From Betaproteobacteria bacterium (lineage in GTDB: Bacteria > Pseudomonadota > Gammaproteobacteria > Burkholderiales > Ferrovaceae): a DNA stretch of 59,056 bases. Positions 15,733 through 25,837 of the stretch are shown here, in pieces. Within the stretch, counting starts at the first letter, position 1. Each line of letters opens with the position of its first letter. Made by a program: the position numbers and the translations under genes. The notes beneath the pieces are model-generated. The model was not told where the DNA came from. It was given only the letters and a program-made list of their open reading frames with translations, and did not search any database. The DNA lies in NCBI GenBank assembly GCA_018971415.1, contig JAGXAW010000007.1, positions 1 through 59,056 of the forward strand, read 5' to 3'.

Positions 15733-18492
15733 ATGAGTGAGCATGCTTCAGAAAAAGACTTGCCTTTGAAGGAAGATATCCGCTTTCTGGGCCGTATTTT
15801 AGGCGATACCCTTAGAGAGCAAGAGGGTGAGAATATTTATAATCTAATTGAAGGCATTCGTCAGAGCGCAATTCAATATCGTCGGGATGATAATCCTACT
15901 GATTTACGTAAATTAGAACATAGCCTAGATGGGCTTTCAGCAGAAGACACTATCGCGGTGGTAAGAGCCTTTAGTTATTTTTCTCATTTGTCCAACATTG
16001 CAGAAGATTTACATCATAATCGCCGCCGCATGGTTTATTCTCAACGCGGTGCGCCGCCCCGTGAGGGCAGTATTTTATTGGCTTTGGAGAGAGCCAGAAA
16101 AAACCATATCACAGTTAAGCAATTGAGTGATTTTTTCTCAAAAGCACTGATCTCGCCAGTGCTCACCGCTCACCCCACTGAGGTTCAACGAAAGTCAGTA
16201 TTAGACTGTCATTTAATGATTGCCAAACGTTTAGGAGAGCGAACAAGAACCTCCATGACGCCGGAGGAGCTTGAAGAAAATGAAGCCTCTATTCGCCGAG
16301 CCATTCTTATTCTTTGGCAAACCAATGAATTACGAACTTTTAAATTGCGGGTAAAAGATGAAATCGAAAATGGACTCTCTTACTATCGTTATACTTTTTT
16401 AAAAGAAGTCCCGCGCCTGTGCGTCCAATTAGAGCGTATGGTTAAAGAGGATCAGGATTATCACGAATTAGGTAACCAACCTCTTTTACCTATCAAAATG
16501 GGCAGTTGGATTGGGGGGGACCGTGACGGGAACCCTTTTGTGACTGCGGAAGTAACCCAGTATGCATTACAACGTCACAGCCACATTGTGTTTGATTATT
16601 ACTTCCAAGAACTGATTTTATTGCGCGGACAGTTGTCTCTCTCATCCCGTTTAGTGAGTGTCAGTGATGAGCTATTATCCTTAGCCAAACTCGCTCCTGA
16701 AACAGAGGATGCTCGCTTAGAGGAACCTTATCGACGTGCAATTACAGCCATTTATTTACGTTTACAAGCCACACAAAAAAGTTTACAAAACACTCAGTTG
16801 TTGTCAGTTTCTGAAGGTATTACGCCTTATGTAAATGTCCAAGCCTTTAAAGATGATTTATCACTTTTAGCTCGCTCGCTCATTAGTCACGGTTCACAGT
16901 CTTTGTCCGAGGGTCGATTAAAACATTTGCAGCGGGCAGTGGACATTTTTGGTTTTCATTTAGCGTCCCTTGATTTAAGGCAGCACTCAGAGGTTCATGC
17001 CAAAACCGTGGCTGAGTTGTTACAAAAGAGCCAAGTGTGCGGAGACTATCTGTCACTTGTCGAGGCAGAGCGTATCAAACTCTTACTAGCTGAAATCATC
17101 AATCCAAGACCTTTGCGCTCACTCTTTATTGATTACAGTGAACAAACTCAGTTAGAAATGGCCATTTTTGAAGTGGCAAAAAAAATGCAGCTTGAGTTAG
17201 GTGAAAGCGCAATTACCAACTACATCATTTCAAAAACAGACAGTGTCAGTGATGTGTTGGAAGTGGCTTTACTCCTTAAAGAGGTGGGTTTATTGGTGCC
17301 TGGCGAAAAGCCGCAACTTAAAATGAACATTATTCCACTCTTTGAAACCATAGGCGACTTACGCGGCTGTGGACAAATTATGGCGCAATTGTTTTCTCTG
17401 CCGGTGTACAGAGACTTACTGGTTAGTCGTCAAGATCTGCAAGAAGTCATGCTGGGCTACTCTGACAGTAACAAAGATGGCGGCTTTTTAACAGCCAATT
17501 GGGAGCTGTATAAGGCAGAAAAAACTTTGGTTGAAGTCTTTCAGCGTTTTCAGATAGAAATGCGTTTATTTCACGGTCGTGGGGGTTCGGTTGGGCGCGG
17601 TGGTGGCCCCAGTTATTACGGGATATTGGCGCAACCAGCAGGCAGTGTGAATGCGCAGATCAGATTAACCGAACAAGGTGAAGTGATTGCCAGTAAGTAT
17701 TCAGATCCAGGCATTGGTCGGCGTAATTTAGAAACTTTAGTGGCGGCGACCTTAGAGGCAACCTTGTTGAATCAAAGTGGAAGCACTGAGGAATGGCAAC
17801 GTATTTATCAGGTAATGGAAGAAATCTCAGTAACTTCCTTTGAGCGTTACCGTGCCTTGGTCTATGAGACACCGGGTTTTGATCAGTTTTTTAGAGAAGC
17901 AACGCCTATTAGTGAAATCTCAAAACTCAATATTGGTAGTCGTCCCGCTTCGCGTAAGCCCTCTACCCGTATTGAAGATTTAAGGGCTATTCCCTGGGTC
18001 TTTAGTTGGGCACAATCACGCATGATTCTGCCGGGTTGGTATGGTTTTGGTAGTGCTGTTAAAGCTTTTAGGGAGCGTCACGCGGATGGATTGGCACAGT
18101 TGCAGCACATGTATCAAAAGTGGCCCTTCATGCAAACATTACTATCCAATATGGATATGGTGTTAGCCAAAACAGACTTTACCATTGCTAAACGCTATGC
18201 TGGATTAGTGAAAGATGAGGCCTTAAGAGTTCGTATTTTTAGTGAAATAGAGAAAGAGTATGAGCTCACCACAACAGAGTTAAAAGCCATTACCAGTCAA
18301 CAGGATTTTTTATCAGCCAATCCCACTCTAGCAAGGAGTATTCGTGAAAGACGCCCCTATTTAGATCCATTAAATCATTTGCAAGTGGATTTATTAAGGT
18401 GTTATCGACACGGTGAGGCAACTGAAGCGGTGCAGCGCGCTATTCATTTAACAATTAACGGTGTTGCTGCTGGATTAAGAAACAGTGGTTAG
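15733..18492 (+). CDS. ppc: Phosphoenolpyruvate carboxylase
   Basis: Forms oxaloacetate from phosphoenolpyruvate and bicarbonate, replenishing the TCA cycle. The 919 residues carry the catalytic His in LTAHPTEVQRKSVL, the second signature GYSDSNKDGGFLTANW with its Lys, the mobile loop FHGRGGSVGRGGGPS, and a C-terminal RNSG equivalent to the usual QNTG end. Length is within the bacterial range. GGAG lies eight bases before the ATG. It is followed after five bases by a D-Ala-D-Ala ligase gene, an unusual pairing. Confidence 0.98.
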   Translation: MSEHASEKDLPLKEDIRFLGRILGDTLREQEGENIYNLIEGIRQSAIQYRRDDNPTDLRKLEHSLDGLSAEDTIAVVRAFSYFSHLSNIAEDLHHNRRRMVYSQRGAPPREGSILLALERARKNHITVKQLSDFFSKALISPVLTAHPTEVQRKSVLDCHLMIAKRLGERTRTSMTPEELEENEASIRRAILILWQTNELRTFKLRVKDEIENGLSYYRYTFLKEVPRLCVQLERMVKEDQDYHELGNQPLLPIKMGSWIGGDRDGNPFVTAEVTQYALQRHSHIVFDYYFQELILLRGQLSLSSRLVSVSDELLSLAKLAPETEDARLEEPYRRAITAIYLRLQATQKSLQNTQLLSVSEGITPYVNVQAFKDDLSLLARSLISHGSQSLSEGRLKHLQRAVDIFGFHLASLDLRQHSEVHAKTVAELLQKSQVCGDYLSLVEAERIKLLLAEIINPRPLRSLFIDYSEQTQLEMAIFEVAKKMQLELGESAITNYIISKTDSVSDVLEVALLLKEVGLLVPGEKPQLKMNIIPLFETIGDLRGCGQIMAQLFSLPVYRDLLVSRQDLQEVMLGYSDSNKDGGFLTANWELYKAEKTLVEVFQRFQIEMRLFHGRGGSVGRGGGPSYYGILAQPAGSVNAQIRLTEQGEVIASKYSDPGIGRRNLETLVAATLEATLLNQSGSTEEWQRIYQVMEEISVTSFERYRALVYETPGFDQFFREATPISEISKLNIGSRPASRKPSTRIEDLRAIPWVFSWAQSRMILPGWYGFGSAVKAFRERHADGLAQLQHMYQKWPFMQTLLSNMDMVLAKTDFTIAKRYAGLVKDEALRVRIFSEIEKEYELTTTELKAITSQQDFLSANPTLARSIRERRPYLDPLNHLQVDLLRCYRHGEATEAVQRAIHLTINGVAAGLRNSG

Positions 18493-18497
18493 GAAAG

Positions 18498-19505
18498 ATG
18501 AATCAGAAAAAACAATTAAAAATCAATGTATTATTTGGTGGCGATAGTGCTGAAAGAGATGTCTCAGTGGCGAGTGGCGCTCAGGTGGTTAAGGCACTTC
18601 GTCAACGATCACACACGGTGAACGCCATTGATACCACGGTGGGCTTATTAAACACAGAACAGGAGCGTCAGTTATTTGATCGCTCTGTGGCCAGCAGTCC
18701 ACCGGTCACAAAAAAAGGATTGGCATCAGTTTTATCTTGGTTAAATAACCCAACAATTTTAGAGGCAGATTTGTGGTTTATAGCCCTTCACGGAGGTTCT
18801 GGTGAGGATGGTCGATGGCAGGGCCTCTTGGCGATGACGGGTATTCCTTTTACAGGCAGTTCAGTATTGGGTAGCGCTCTGGCTATGGATAAAGACATGA
18901 CAAAGCGAATCTTGCGCCAAGCGGGGTTGCCAACTCCCAATTGGTTAATGGCGCCAGCTAAAATTGAGGACATAGAGCAACAATTGGGCTGGCCAGTTGT
19001 TATTAAACCCAGTAAGCAAGGCTCTACGGTGGGTTTATCAATTGTTAGACAAGCGGATGAGTTAGATGCAGCACAAGCTTTGGCTTTTCAGCATGATGAT
19101 GAAGTGATGATTGAGCAATTTATTCCAGGGCGAGAATTAACCTGTCCAGTACTGCATGATAAGGCGCTACCTGTGGGAGAAATCATCCTAAAGCGTGGTG
19201 AAATTTTTGATTATGAAGCGAAATACCAACCGGGAGGCGCTGAAGAAGTGTTTCCTGCATTGCTAGATGATTTAACAACTCGGCACGTACAGGACTTGTC
19301 ACTTCAAATTCATCAGACATTGAAGTTAACTGGGTACAGTCGTAGTGATTTTAGATTAGACAATCAGGGTAGATTGTGGTGCTTGGAGGTCAATACCTTG
19401 CCTGGCCTCACCGCCATGAGCTTATTACCCCAATCAGCTCAGGTTGCAGGAATTACTTTTCCTGAGCTGATTGAGCAAATTTGTTTTAGTGCCCTAAGGG
19501 GTTAA
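18498..19505 (+). CDS. ddl: D-alanine--D-alanine ligase
   Basis: Joins two D-alanines for peptidoglycan precursor synthesis. The 335-residue ATP-grasp protein has the N-terminal FGGDSAERDVSVASG substrate loop, LHGGSGEDG, VIKPSKQGSTVG for ATP, and the C-terminal LEVNTLPGLT metal-binding block. All key parts are intact. In most betaproteobacteria ddlB lies in the division and cell-wall cluster. Here it is coupled to ppc (five-base gap), so it is either a relocated copy or a second paralogue. It ends one base from the convergent gshB gene. Confidence 0.93.
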   Translation: MNQKKQLKINVLFGGDSAERDVSVASGAQVVKALRQRSHTVNAIDTTVGLLNTEQERQLFDRSVASSPPVTKKGLASVLSWLNNPTILEADLWFIALHGGSGEDGRWQGLLAMTGIPFTGSSVLGSALAMDKDMTKRILRQAGLPTPNWLMAPAKIEDIEQQLGWPVVIKPSKQGSTVGLSIVRQADELDAAQALAFQHDDEVMIEQFIPGRELTCPVLHDKALPVGEIILKRGEIFDYEAKYQPGGAEEVFPALLDDLTTRHVQDLSLQIHQTLKLTGYSRSDFRLDNQGRLWCLEVNTLPGLTAMSLLPQSAQVAGITFPELIEQICFSALRG

Positions 19506-19506
19506 G

Positions 19507-20445
19507 TTAATGAGAAAGGTGAGTTTCTAAAGCGAGGATGGTTTTAAGCGCAATATCCTCACCTGTTTGATCACGTATTTCTCTCATGCAGGTGGGGCTT
19601 GTAATATTAATTTCAGTAAGATAATAACCAATTACATCAAGACCCACGATAAAAAGTCCATTCTCTTTTAAAAATGGCGCAAGGGTGGTGGCAATTTTTC
19701 TTTCCTGTTCAGTGAGAGGCATGGCAACACCTAGGCCGCCCGCTGCAAGATTGCCTCGTGTCTCCCCTTGTTTGGGAATACGTGCAAGAGCATGTTCCGC
19801 CACTTCGCCGTTAATCACCAATACCCGCTTATCGCCCTCTTTAATGGCAGGAATAAATCGCTGAGCCATAATGCTGCGACTCGAGTCCTGTGTCATGGTT
19901 TCTAATATGACGTTAAGGTTGGGGTCTTTGGGTGTCACTTTGAATATTCCGCTTCCCCCCATGGCATCTAATGGTTTTAAGATAACTTCCTCATGGGTGG
20001 CGACAAAGTCTTTTATTTCCTCTGGAAGGCTACTGACCATTAGGGGTGGAGTAAATTCCGGGAATAAGGTGGTGCTGAGTTTTTCATTAAACGTTCTTAA
20101 GCTATTAGGCTTGTTTAGAACCAAAACCCCCTCTTTTTCTGCTTTTTCAAGTAAGTAAGTGGTTACTATATAATTCATATTTAGCGGCGGATCAACGCGC
20201 ATAAACACCGCATCAAAATGGCTTAAGGGTTGAGTGAAGGATTCCCCCAGATAGTGCCCTTCTTTATCGTTAAAGAATACCTGCTTACCTGTCCCCATCA
20301 CTTGATTATTAATCAGTTGGAGTTGCTGCTGCTCGATTACTGCGCTGTTGTGATGGCGTAGCTCGGCAGCACGAATTAACTCGAGCGTGGAGTCTTTTTT
20401 TGGATTGAGGCTCGCAAAAGGATCAATAATAAAGGCAATTTTCAT
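19507..20445 (-). CDS. gshB: Glutathione synthetase
   Basis: Adds glycine to gamma-glutamylcysteine in the second step of glutathione synthesis. The 312 residues have the prokaryotic GshB pattern: an N-terminal IAFIIDPFASLNPKKDST, FMRVDPPLNMNY, the ATP-grasp loop ILKPLDAMGGSGIF near residue 160, and C-terminal ITSPTCMREI. It lies 11 bases after gshA, so the two steps are made from one message. Confidence 0.97.
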   Translation of the reverse strand: MKIAFIIDPFASLNPKKDSTLELIRAAELRHHNSAVIEQQQLQLINNQVMGTGKQVFFNDKEGHYLGESFTQPLSHFDAVFMRVDPPLNMNYIVTTYLLEKAEKEGVLVLNKPNSLRTFNEKLSTTLFPEFTPPLMVSSLPEEIKDFVATHEEVILKPLDAMGGSGIFKVTPKDPNLNVILETMTQDSSRSIMAQRFIPAIKEGDKRVLVINGEVAEHALARIPKQGETRGNLAAGGLGVAMPLTEQERKIATTLAPFLKENGLFIVGLDVIGYYLTEINITSPTCMREIRDQTGEDIALKTILALETHLSH

Positions 20446-20456
20446 GCTGGTTTTTC

Positions 20457-21746
20457 CTACTGATTAGCGATCAATGCGCTTTCCATTTGTTCAAGCTCTC
20501 TTGCAGCTGCCAACATGGCTAGCCGAGCAACCACACCATAGGTATAAAAACGGTTTGGTGGCGCATCAAAATCCTGTGATTGATCGGGGGCGATGGTTTC
20601 AGTCTCAAAGGCGAGGGGAACAAATTTAGCGCCCGGAGCGTTGAGGTTCTCATCAATGCCGCGTTCAGTATGGACACGGTAAAAGCCCCCTACCACGTAA
20701 TGATCAACCATATAAACCACAGGCTCTGCCACGGCGCCATCAACGTTTTCAAAGGTGTAGACGCCCTCTTGCAGTAATACTTCACGTACCACCTGGCCTT
20801 CTTTGATAACAGACATTTTGTTGCGTTGTTTTCTGTTTAAATTCACTACATCATCAGGACTTTTGACTGTCATGATACCCATACCATAGGTTCCTGAATC
20901 AGCTTTGATGATAATAAAAGGCTCTTCCTTAATGTCATATTCTTGGTATTTTATTTTGATGCGCCCCAGCAGCTCTTCCACTTTTTCTGCCAAAGAGAGT
21001 TGACTCTCTGTGTTATTAAAGTCGACATTTGTAGCATGACTGAAATAGGGATTAATAACCCATGGGTCTAGCTTGATCAACTCTGAGAATTCCTGGGCCA
21101 CTTGGTTAAAAGCAGCAAAATGCAGAGATTTTTTACGGGTAGTCCAGCCTGCAAAGAGTGGTGGCACCACATGCTGGTGAATATTTTTTAATATTTCTGG
21201 TATGCCTGCCGAGAGATCATTATTCAAAATCACTGCGCAAGGATCGTAATCTTTTAAGCCCACTCGGTGTCCTGATCTCACTATTGGTTCAAGTATCAAA
21301 TGCTCACCAGAGGGTAAATCAAAACGAGTAGGTTCTTGTATTTCAGGTAATAAGGAGCCAATACGCACGGCAAACCCTGCCCGTTGTAAGAGGGTTTTTA
21401 AAACAGCCACATTTTCCAAATAAAAGGTATTCCGCGTATGGTTTTCAGGAATCAGTAAAAATTGACGCGTATCCGGGCAAATTTTCTCAACGGCCGTCAT
21501 TAACGCTTGAATACACAAAGGATAAAACTCAGGACGCAAATTATTAAAGCCTGCCGGAAACAAGTTGGTGTCCACCGGCGCTAATTTAAAACCAGAATTT
21601 CGAAGGTCCACGGAGGTATAAAGTGGCGCAGGATGTTCTAACCATTGCTGACGAAACCAGTGCTCAATGGTTGGCATGGCATCCAATATATGGGATTCCA
21701 ATGCCTGCAAGGGGCCGGTTAACGCTGTTGATAAGTGAGGAACCAT
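20457..21746 (-). CDS. gshA: Glutamate--cysteine ligase (proteobacterial GshA, type III)
   Basis: Makes gamma-glutamylcysteine, the rate-limiting step of glutathione synthesis. The 429 residues are unlike E. coli GshA but match the alternative betaproteobacterial form, recognised by IIKADSGTYGMGIMTVKSPDD near residue 285 and by VDHYVVGGFYRVH near 355. The start at 21746 gives a normal length. It is divergent from the SUF regulator gene with 119 bases between start codons. gshB follows directly. Confidence 0.92.
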   Translation of the reverse strand: MVPHLSTALTGPLQALESHILDAMPTIEHWFRQQWLEHPAPLYTSVDLRNSGFKLAPVDTNLFPAGFNNLRPEFYPLCIQALMTAVEKICPDTRQFLLIPENHTRNTFYLENVAVLKTLLQRAGFAVRIGSLLPEIQEPTRFDLPSGEHLILEPIVRSGHRVGLKDYDPCAVILNNDLSAGIPEILKNIHQHVVPPLFAGWTTRKKSLHFAAFNQVAQEFSELIKLDPWVINPYFSHATNVDFNNTESQLSLAEKVEELLGRIKIKYQEYDIKEEPFIIIKADSGTYGMGIMTVKSPDDVVNLNRKQRNKMSVIKEGQVVREVLLQEGVYTFENVDGAVAEPVVYMVDHYVVGGFYRVHTERGIDENLNAPGAKFVPLAFETETIAPDQSQDFDAPPNRFYTYGVVARLAMLAAARELEQMESALIANQ

Positions 21747-21807
21747 ACTAATCCTTTTAAAAAAGCCCCAGAGACATAAGTTTGTGCGCTGGGGAACAAA
21801 ATAGTAC

Positions 21808-21836
21808 TATAATAGTCCACTTTAATGAAAGTGTAT
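21808..21836 (+). promoter_or_regulatory. Promoter and candidate operator of the SUF operon
   Basis: An exact -10 box TATAAT occupies 21808-21813, and no convincing -35 is seen. Overlapping it upstream is the perfect palindrome ATAGTACTAT (21801-21810). Just downstream, over the expected start site, is the perfect dyad CACTTT-AATG-AAAGTG (21818-21833). The 25 bases 21812-21836 also resemble the IscR type-1 operator, whose outer ends ATA and TAT are present along with the left half-site, but the right inner half is poor. I infer that the Rrf2 regulator encoded next binds here and represses its own operon. Confidence 0.5.
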
Positions 21837-21865
21837 TGGCAATTATATCTGAGGCTTTATTACAA

Positions 21866-22327
21866 ATGATCAAGATGGGGAAACTCACCGATTACGGGAC
21901 GTTAATGATGACCTATCTCGCAAGAGAACCTAAGCGTCTTCATTCGGCCCAAGATATTGCTCAAGCCATTGGTATTAATGTACCTACGGCCACCAAGGTA
22001 TTAAAAATGCTTACGCGTTCGGGATTATTGGAGTCCCATCGTGGTATCAAAGGAGGTTATTTATTAGCCAGAACACCCCAAGATATTACCATGGCTGACA
22101 TTATTGGTGCACTTGAAGGACCCATTGGCCTCACCGATTGTGGAACACCCAGCCAACCCGGAAATTGTCATAGGGAGCGTTCTTGCTCAGTCAAAGCCAA
22201 TTGGCAAAGAATCAGTCAAGCGGTTAATGATGCCCTAGCCAGCGTAAGCTTGGCTGAAATGACCGTTCCCGTAGCCCAACCCATCGTCATGCAACGACCG
22301 ACGCATATTGAACAGGTAAGACTATGA
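21866..22327 (+). CDS. sufR: SUF operon regulator, Rrf2 family
   Basis: A winged-helix Fe-S-sensing repressor of about 153 residues. The N-terminus [19 protein letters not shown] and the recognition-helix region [23 protein letters not shown] match the proteobacterial SUF regulator group. Three cysteines (DCG, GNC and RSC near residues 92-110 of this start) can ligate a cluster. The frame is open from TTG 21782, but those 28 residues run over the promoter, so ATG 21866 is preferred. It overlaps sufB by four bases (ATGA), making the regulator the first gene of the operon it presumably controls. The symbol is used in the SUF-regulator sense, not for the cyanobacterial protein. Confidence 0.9.
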   Translation: MIKMGKLTDYGTLMMTYLAREPKRLHSAQDIAQAIGINVPTATKVLKMLTRSGLLESHRGIKGGYLLARTPQDITMADIIGALEGPIGLTDCGTPSQPGNCHRERSCSVKANWQRISQAVNDALASVSLAEMTVPVAQPIVMQRPTHIEQVRL

Positions 22328-23772
22328 ATAATACAACAACACAAATTGAAGAGATTATTAGCCAGGAATACCAGCACGGGTTTGAGACAGATGTTGAATC
22401 GGACGCCATTCCTAAAGGATTGTCTGAGGACACCGTTCGTCTTATTTCCGCTAAAAAAAATGAGCCTGAGTTTCTACTCGAGTGGCGTTTGAATGCCTTC
22501 CGCAAATGGCAAGCAATGACCCCACCTGAGTGGGCTGATGTTCATTACCCGCCCATTGATTACCAAGACATCATTTATTATTCAGCGCCTAAGTCGCAAA
22601 AGGATGGACCGAAAAGCTTGGATGAAGTGGATCCAGAATTATTGAAAACCTATGAAAAACTGGGTATTCCGCTTCATGAGCGCGCTATTCTTGCAGGGGT
22701 TGCGGTTGATGCTGTGTTTGACAGCGTTTCTGTTGCCACGACATTTAAAGACAAACTCTCAGAAAAAGGCATTATTTTCTGCTCCTTTTCTGAAGCAGTG
22801 CAACATCACCCAGAGTTAATAAAACAATATTTAGGTACGGTGGTGCCTGTGCAAGACAATTTTTATGCTGCTCTAAATTCGGCAGTATTCAGCGATGGCT
22901 CCTTTGTGTATATCCCCCCAGGCGTTCGTTGCCCAATGGAGCTTTCAACTTACTTTAGGATTAATGCCAAAAATACAGGTCAATTTGAGCGCACATTAAT
23001 TATTGCCGATAAAGATGCTTATGTGAGCTATCTTGAAGGTTGTACGGCACCCATGCGTGATGAAAACCAATTACACGCAGCTGTAGTGGAATTGGTGGCT
23101 CTAGATAACGCGACCATTAAGTACTCAACAGTACAAAACTGGTATCCCGGTGACAAAGAAGGGCGTGGTGGAATTTATAACTTTGTGACCAAACGTGGTG
23201 ACTGTCGGGGTCCTAAATCCAAAATTTCCTGGACGCAAGTTGAAACTGGATCAGCCATCACTTGGAAATATCCAAGCGTGATTTTACGAGGGGACGATTC
23301 CGTAGGAGAGTTCTATTCAGTGGCCCTAACCAATCATCGTCAGCAAGCGGATACGGGTACAAAGATGATTCACATCGGTAAGAATACCAAGAGCACTATT
23401 GTATCCAAAGGAATTTCAGCGGGTTTTGGTAAACAATCCTACCGAGGTTTGGTGCGTATCGCTAAAAGCGCAACCAATGCCAGAAACTACACTCAGTGTG
23501 ATTCTTTGCTGATGGGGGATCGTTGTATTGCTAATACTTTTCCTTATATTGAAGTGAAGAACGCTTCAGCTCAGGTAGAGCATGAAGCCTCCACCTCACG
23601 AATCGGTGAAGATCAATTGTTTTTCTGCCGTCAAAGAGGGTTGTCAGCTGAGGATGCAGTATCCATGATCGTGAACGGATTTTGTAAAGAAGTGTTTAAA
23701 GAGTTACCCATGGAGTTTGCCGTTGAAGCGCAAAAACTGTTGGGCGTGAGTTTAGAAGGCAGTGTGGGTTAA
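22324..23772 (+). CDS. sufB: Fe-S cluster scaffold protein SufB
   Basis: Core scaffold of the SUF machinery; with SufC and SufD it assembles clusters from sulfide delivered by SufS. The 482 residues have [28 protein letters not shown] with the cluster-relevant Cys, the long beta-helix core, and the C-terminal [21 protein letters not shown]. All are characteristic of SufB and distinguish it from SufD. It is translationally coupled to the regulator and is followed by sufC after 12 bases. Confidence 0.98.
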   Translation: MNNTTTQIEEIISQEYQHGFETDVESDAIPKGLSEDTVRLISAKKNEPEFLLEWRLNAFRKWQAMTPPEWADVHYPPIDYQDIIYYSAPKSQKDGPKSLDEVDPELLKTYEKLGIPLHERAILAGVAVDAVFDSVSVATTFKDKLSEKGIIFCSFSEAVQHHPELIKQYLGTVVPVQDNFYAALNSAVFSDGSFVYIPPGVRCPMELSTYFRINAKNTGQFERTLIIADKDAYVSYLEGCTAPMRDENQLHAAVVELVALDNATIKYSTVQNWYPGDKEGRGGIYNFVTKRGDCRGPKSKISWTQVETGSAITWKYPSVILRGDDSVGEFYSVALTNHRQQADTGTKMIHIGKNTKSTIVSKGISAGFGKQSYRGLVRIAKSATNARNYTQCDSLLMGDRCIANTFPYIEVKNASAQVEHEASTSRIGEDQLFFCRQRGLSAEDAVSMIVNGFCKEVFKELPMEFAVEAQKLLGVSLEGSVG

Positions 23773-23784
23773 AGAGAGATCATT

Positions 23785-24552
23785 ATGTTAGAAATCAAAA
23801 ATTTACAAGCAACTGTAGCGGAAAAATCAATACTTAAAGGTATTAATCTAACGGTTAATCCTGGTGAAGTGCATGCCATTATGGGCCCTAACGGTTCTGG
23901 GAAAAGTACCTTATCAAACGTTCTGGCAGGCAGAGAGCATATTGATGTGACCGCTGGAGAAGTACTCTACAACGGTAAAAACTTATTGGATATGGATGTG
24001 GAAGAGCGGGCTCGAGAAGGCCTCTTTTTAGCGTTTCAGTACCCGGTAGAAATTCCAGGAGTGGGAAACATTTATCTTTTAAAAGCTGCACTCAATGCCA
24101 AAAGACAACATCAGGGTTTACCAGAGTTAGATGCAATGGATTTCTTGAATTTGGTTAAAGAGAAAGTAAAGTTGATGGAAATGAACGAAGCGATGCTTTA
24201 TCGTTCAGTCAATGAAGGTTTTTCAGGCGGCGAGAAAAAACGCAATGAAATACTTCAAATGGCAGTGTTAGAGCCCACCTTAGCTATTCTTGATGAAACT
24301 GACTCAGGGCTTGATATTGATGCCTTAAAAATTGTCGCCAAAGGGGTAAATAGTCTAAGAAGCCCACAGCGAGCCATGATATTGGTTACCCATTATCAGC
24401 GGCTACTTGATTATATTAAGCCTGACTTCGTTCATGTATTAGCCGGTGGCAAGATAGTGCGCTCTGGTGGCCCTGAGCTTGCCTTGGAATTAGAAAAAGA
24501 AGGTTATGCCTGGATTGATCCTTCTGCTAAACAATCAACAGTGAATTTGTAA
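23785..24552 (+). CDS. sufC: SUF ATPase SufC
   Basis: ABC-type ATPase that drives conformational change in the SufBCD scaffold; it is cytosolic and not a transporter. The 255 residues have Walker [10 protein letters not shown] (34-42), the Q-loop [10 protein letters not shown], the ABC signature FSGGEKKR, Walker [15 protein letters not shown] and the switch His in ILVTHYQR. The length is the family norm. It lies between sufB and sufD with gaps of 12 and 1 bases. Confidence 0.98.
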   Translation: MLEIKNLQATVAEKSILKGINLTVNPGEVHAIMGPNGSGKSTLSNVLAGREHIDVTAGEVLYNGKNLLDMDVEERAREGLFLAFQYPVEIPGVGNIYLLKAALNAKRQHQGLPELDAMDFLNLVKEKVKLMEMNEAMLYRSVNEGFSGGEKKRNEILQMAVLEPTLAILDETDSGLDIDALKIVAKGVNSLRSPQRAMILVTHYQRLLDYIKPDFVHVLAGGKIVRSGGPELALELEKEGYAWIDPSAKQSTVNL

Positions 24553-24553
24553 A

Positions 24554-25837
24554 ATGGAAGTCATTAGTCATTATCAAGAACAGTTTGCCGCTGTTAGTCA
24601 GCATGATAGTCCTTCTATCAAGGCTTATCGGCAACGGGCCTGGGAAAAGTTCGCGGCCTTAAGTTTTCCTACCCTTAAAATGGAAGACTGGAAATACACT
24701 TCAACTGCCGCTCTTCAAAAACTGCCTTTTTCAGTTAACTCATCCTTAGCATCGAAGACGAGTAAGGAAAGCGTTTTATCTCGTCTACTTATTGCTCAAG
24801 CAACGCATAAGATTGTGTTAATTGATGGTCAGTTGAGCCAAGAGAATTCTTCCTTAGATAAGTTACCAAAGGGAGTGATGGTTAAGGATTGGGCAGCCAT
24901 GACCCAAAATGAGCGGGAACAATTACAGCAACAATTAGCGCCACTTCACCACACTGACGGTTTAAGTGCTTTAAATGGTGCTTTAGTTAATCAGGGGATG
25001 ACTCTTGAAGTCAAAGAGGGTTGTGAAGTTAATGAGCCTGTCCTGCTGGTTCATCTTGTCACTGAGCCAATGAACGCCCACTTTGCAGTCCAGCAGATTA
25101 AGGTGGGTCAAGGGGCAAAACTCACTGTAGTTGAGCAGTTTATTAGCTTAACTGAAGAGCCTTACTTAAACAGTACCGTACAAAGTTATCTGATAGAGGA
25201 CAAGGCGTCCTTAAACTACATTAAAGTGCAACAGGAAGGTAAGGAAGGTTTTCATCTATCCTATACTGACATAAAGCAGCAGAAAGAGAGCTATTTTCAT
25301 GGCTCCTATTTTGCTTTATCAGGCCAGTGGGCTAGAAACACAATTTCCACAGTGTTAACGGGGGCAGGCGCTCATGCTACCCTTAATGGGATGTATCACA
25401 TTACCCAAAAGTCCCTACAGGACTTTCATACATTGATCCACCATCAGGTGGCAGATTGCTCGAGCAGTGAACTCTTTAAAGGTGTACTAGATGGAGCGGG
25501 TAGAGCGGTCTTTAATGGAAGAATTCTCGTTGATCAAGACGCGCAGCATACACAATCTGAGCAAGCAAACCATAATCTTATTCTCTCCGATCAAGCAGGG
25601 GTGGATACAAAGCCGCAGTTAGAGATTTTTGCTGATGATGTGAAGTGTGCTCATGGCACCACCATCGGTCAAATCAATGAAGAACAGTGGTTTTATCTGT
25701 GTTCACGAGGCATTAACAAAGATTTAGCAAAAAAAATGCTAATTGAGGGATTTGTTGTTGAGGTTGCGCATCAAATCAATGATGCTGAGTTGCGACTCTT
25801 AATTGAAAACCTATTACGTGAGAATATGAATGTTTAA
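24554..25837 (+). CDS. sufD: SUF scaffold protein SufD
   Basis: Partner of SufB in the SufBC2D complex. The 427 residues have an N-terminal helical domain with KMEDWKYTSTAAL, a beta-helix core (about 150-380), and the C-terminal KCAHGTTIGQINEEQWFYLCSRGI block with the conserved His and Cys typical of SufD. It starts one base after the sufC stop and overlaps sufS by eight bases, so its expression is locked to the operon. Confidence 0.96.
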   Translation: MEVISHYQEQFAAVSQHDSPSIKAYRQRAWEKFAALSFPTLKMEDWKYTSTAALQKLPFSVNSSLASKTSKESVLSRLLIAQATHKIVLIDGQLSQENSSLDKLPKGVMVKDWAAMTQNEREQLQQQLAPLHHTDGLSALNGALVNQGMTLEVKEGCEVNEPVLLVHLVTEPMNAHFAVQQIKVGQGAKLTVVEQFISLTEEPYLNSTVQSYLIEDKASLNYIKVQQEGKEGFHLSYTDIKQQKESYFHGSYFALSGQWARNTISTVLTGAGAHATLNGMYHITQKSLQDFHTLIHHQVADCSSSELFKGVLDGAGRAVFNGRILVDQDAQHTQSEQANHNLILSDQAGVDTKPQLEIFADDVKCAHGTTIGQINEEQWFYLCSRGINKDLAKKMLIEGFVVEVAHQINDAELRLLIENLLRENMNV

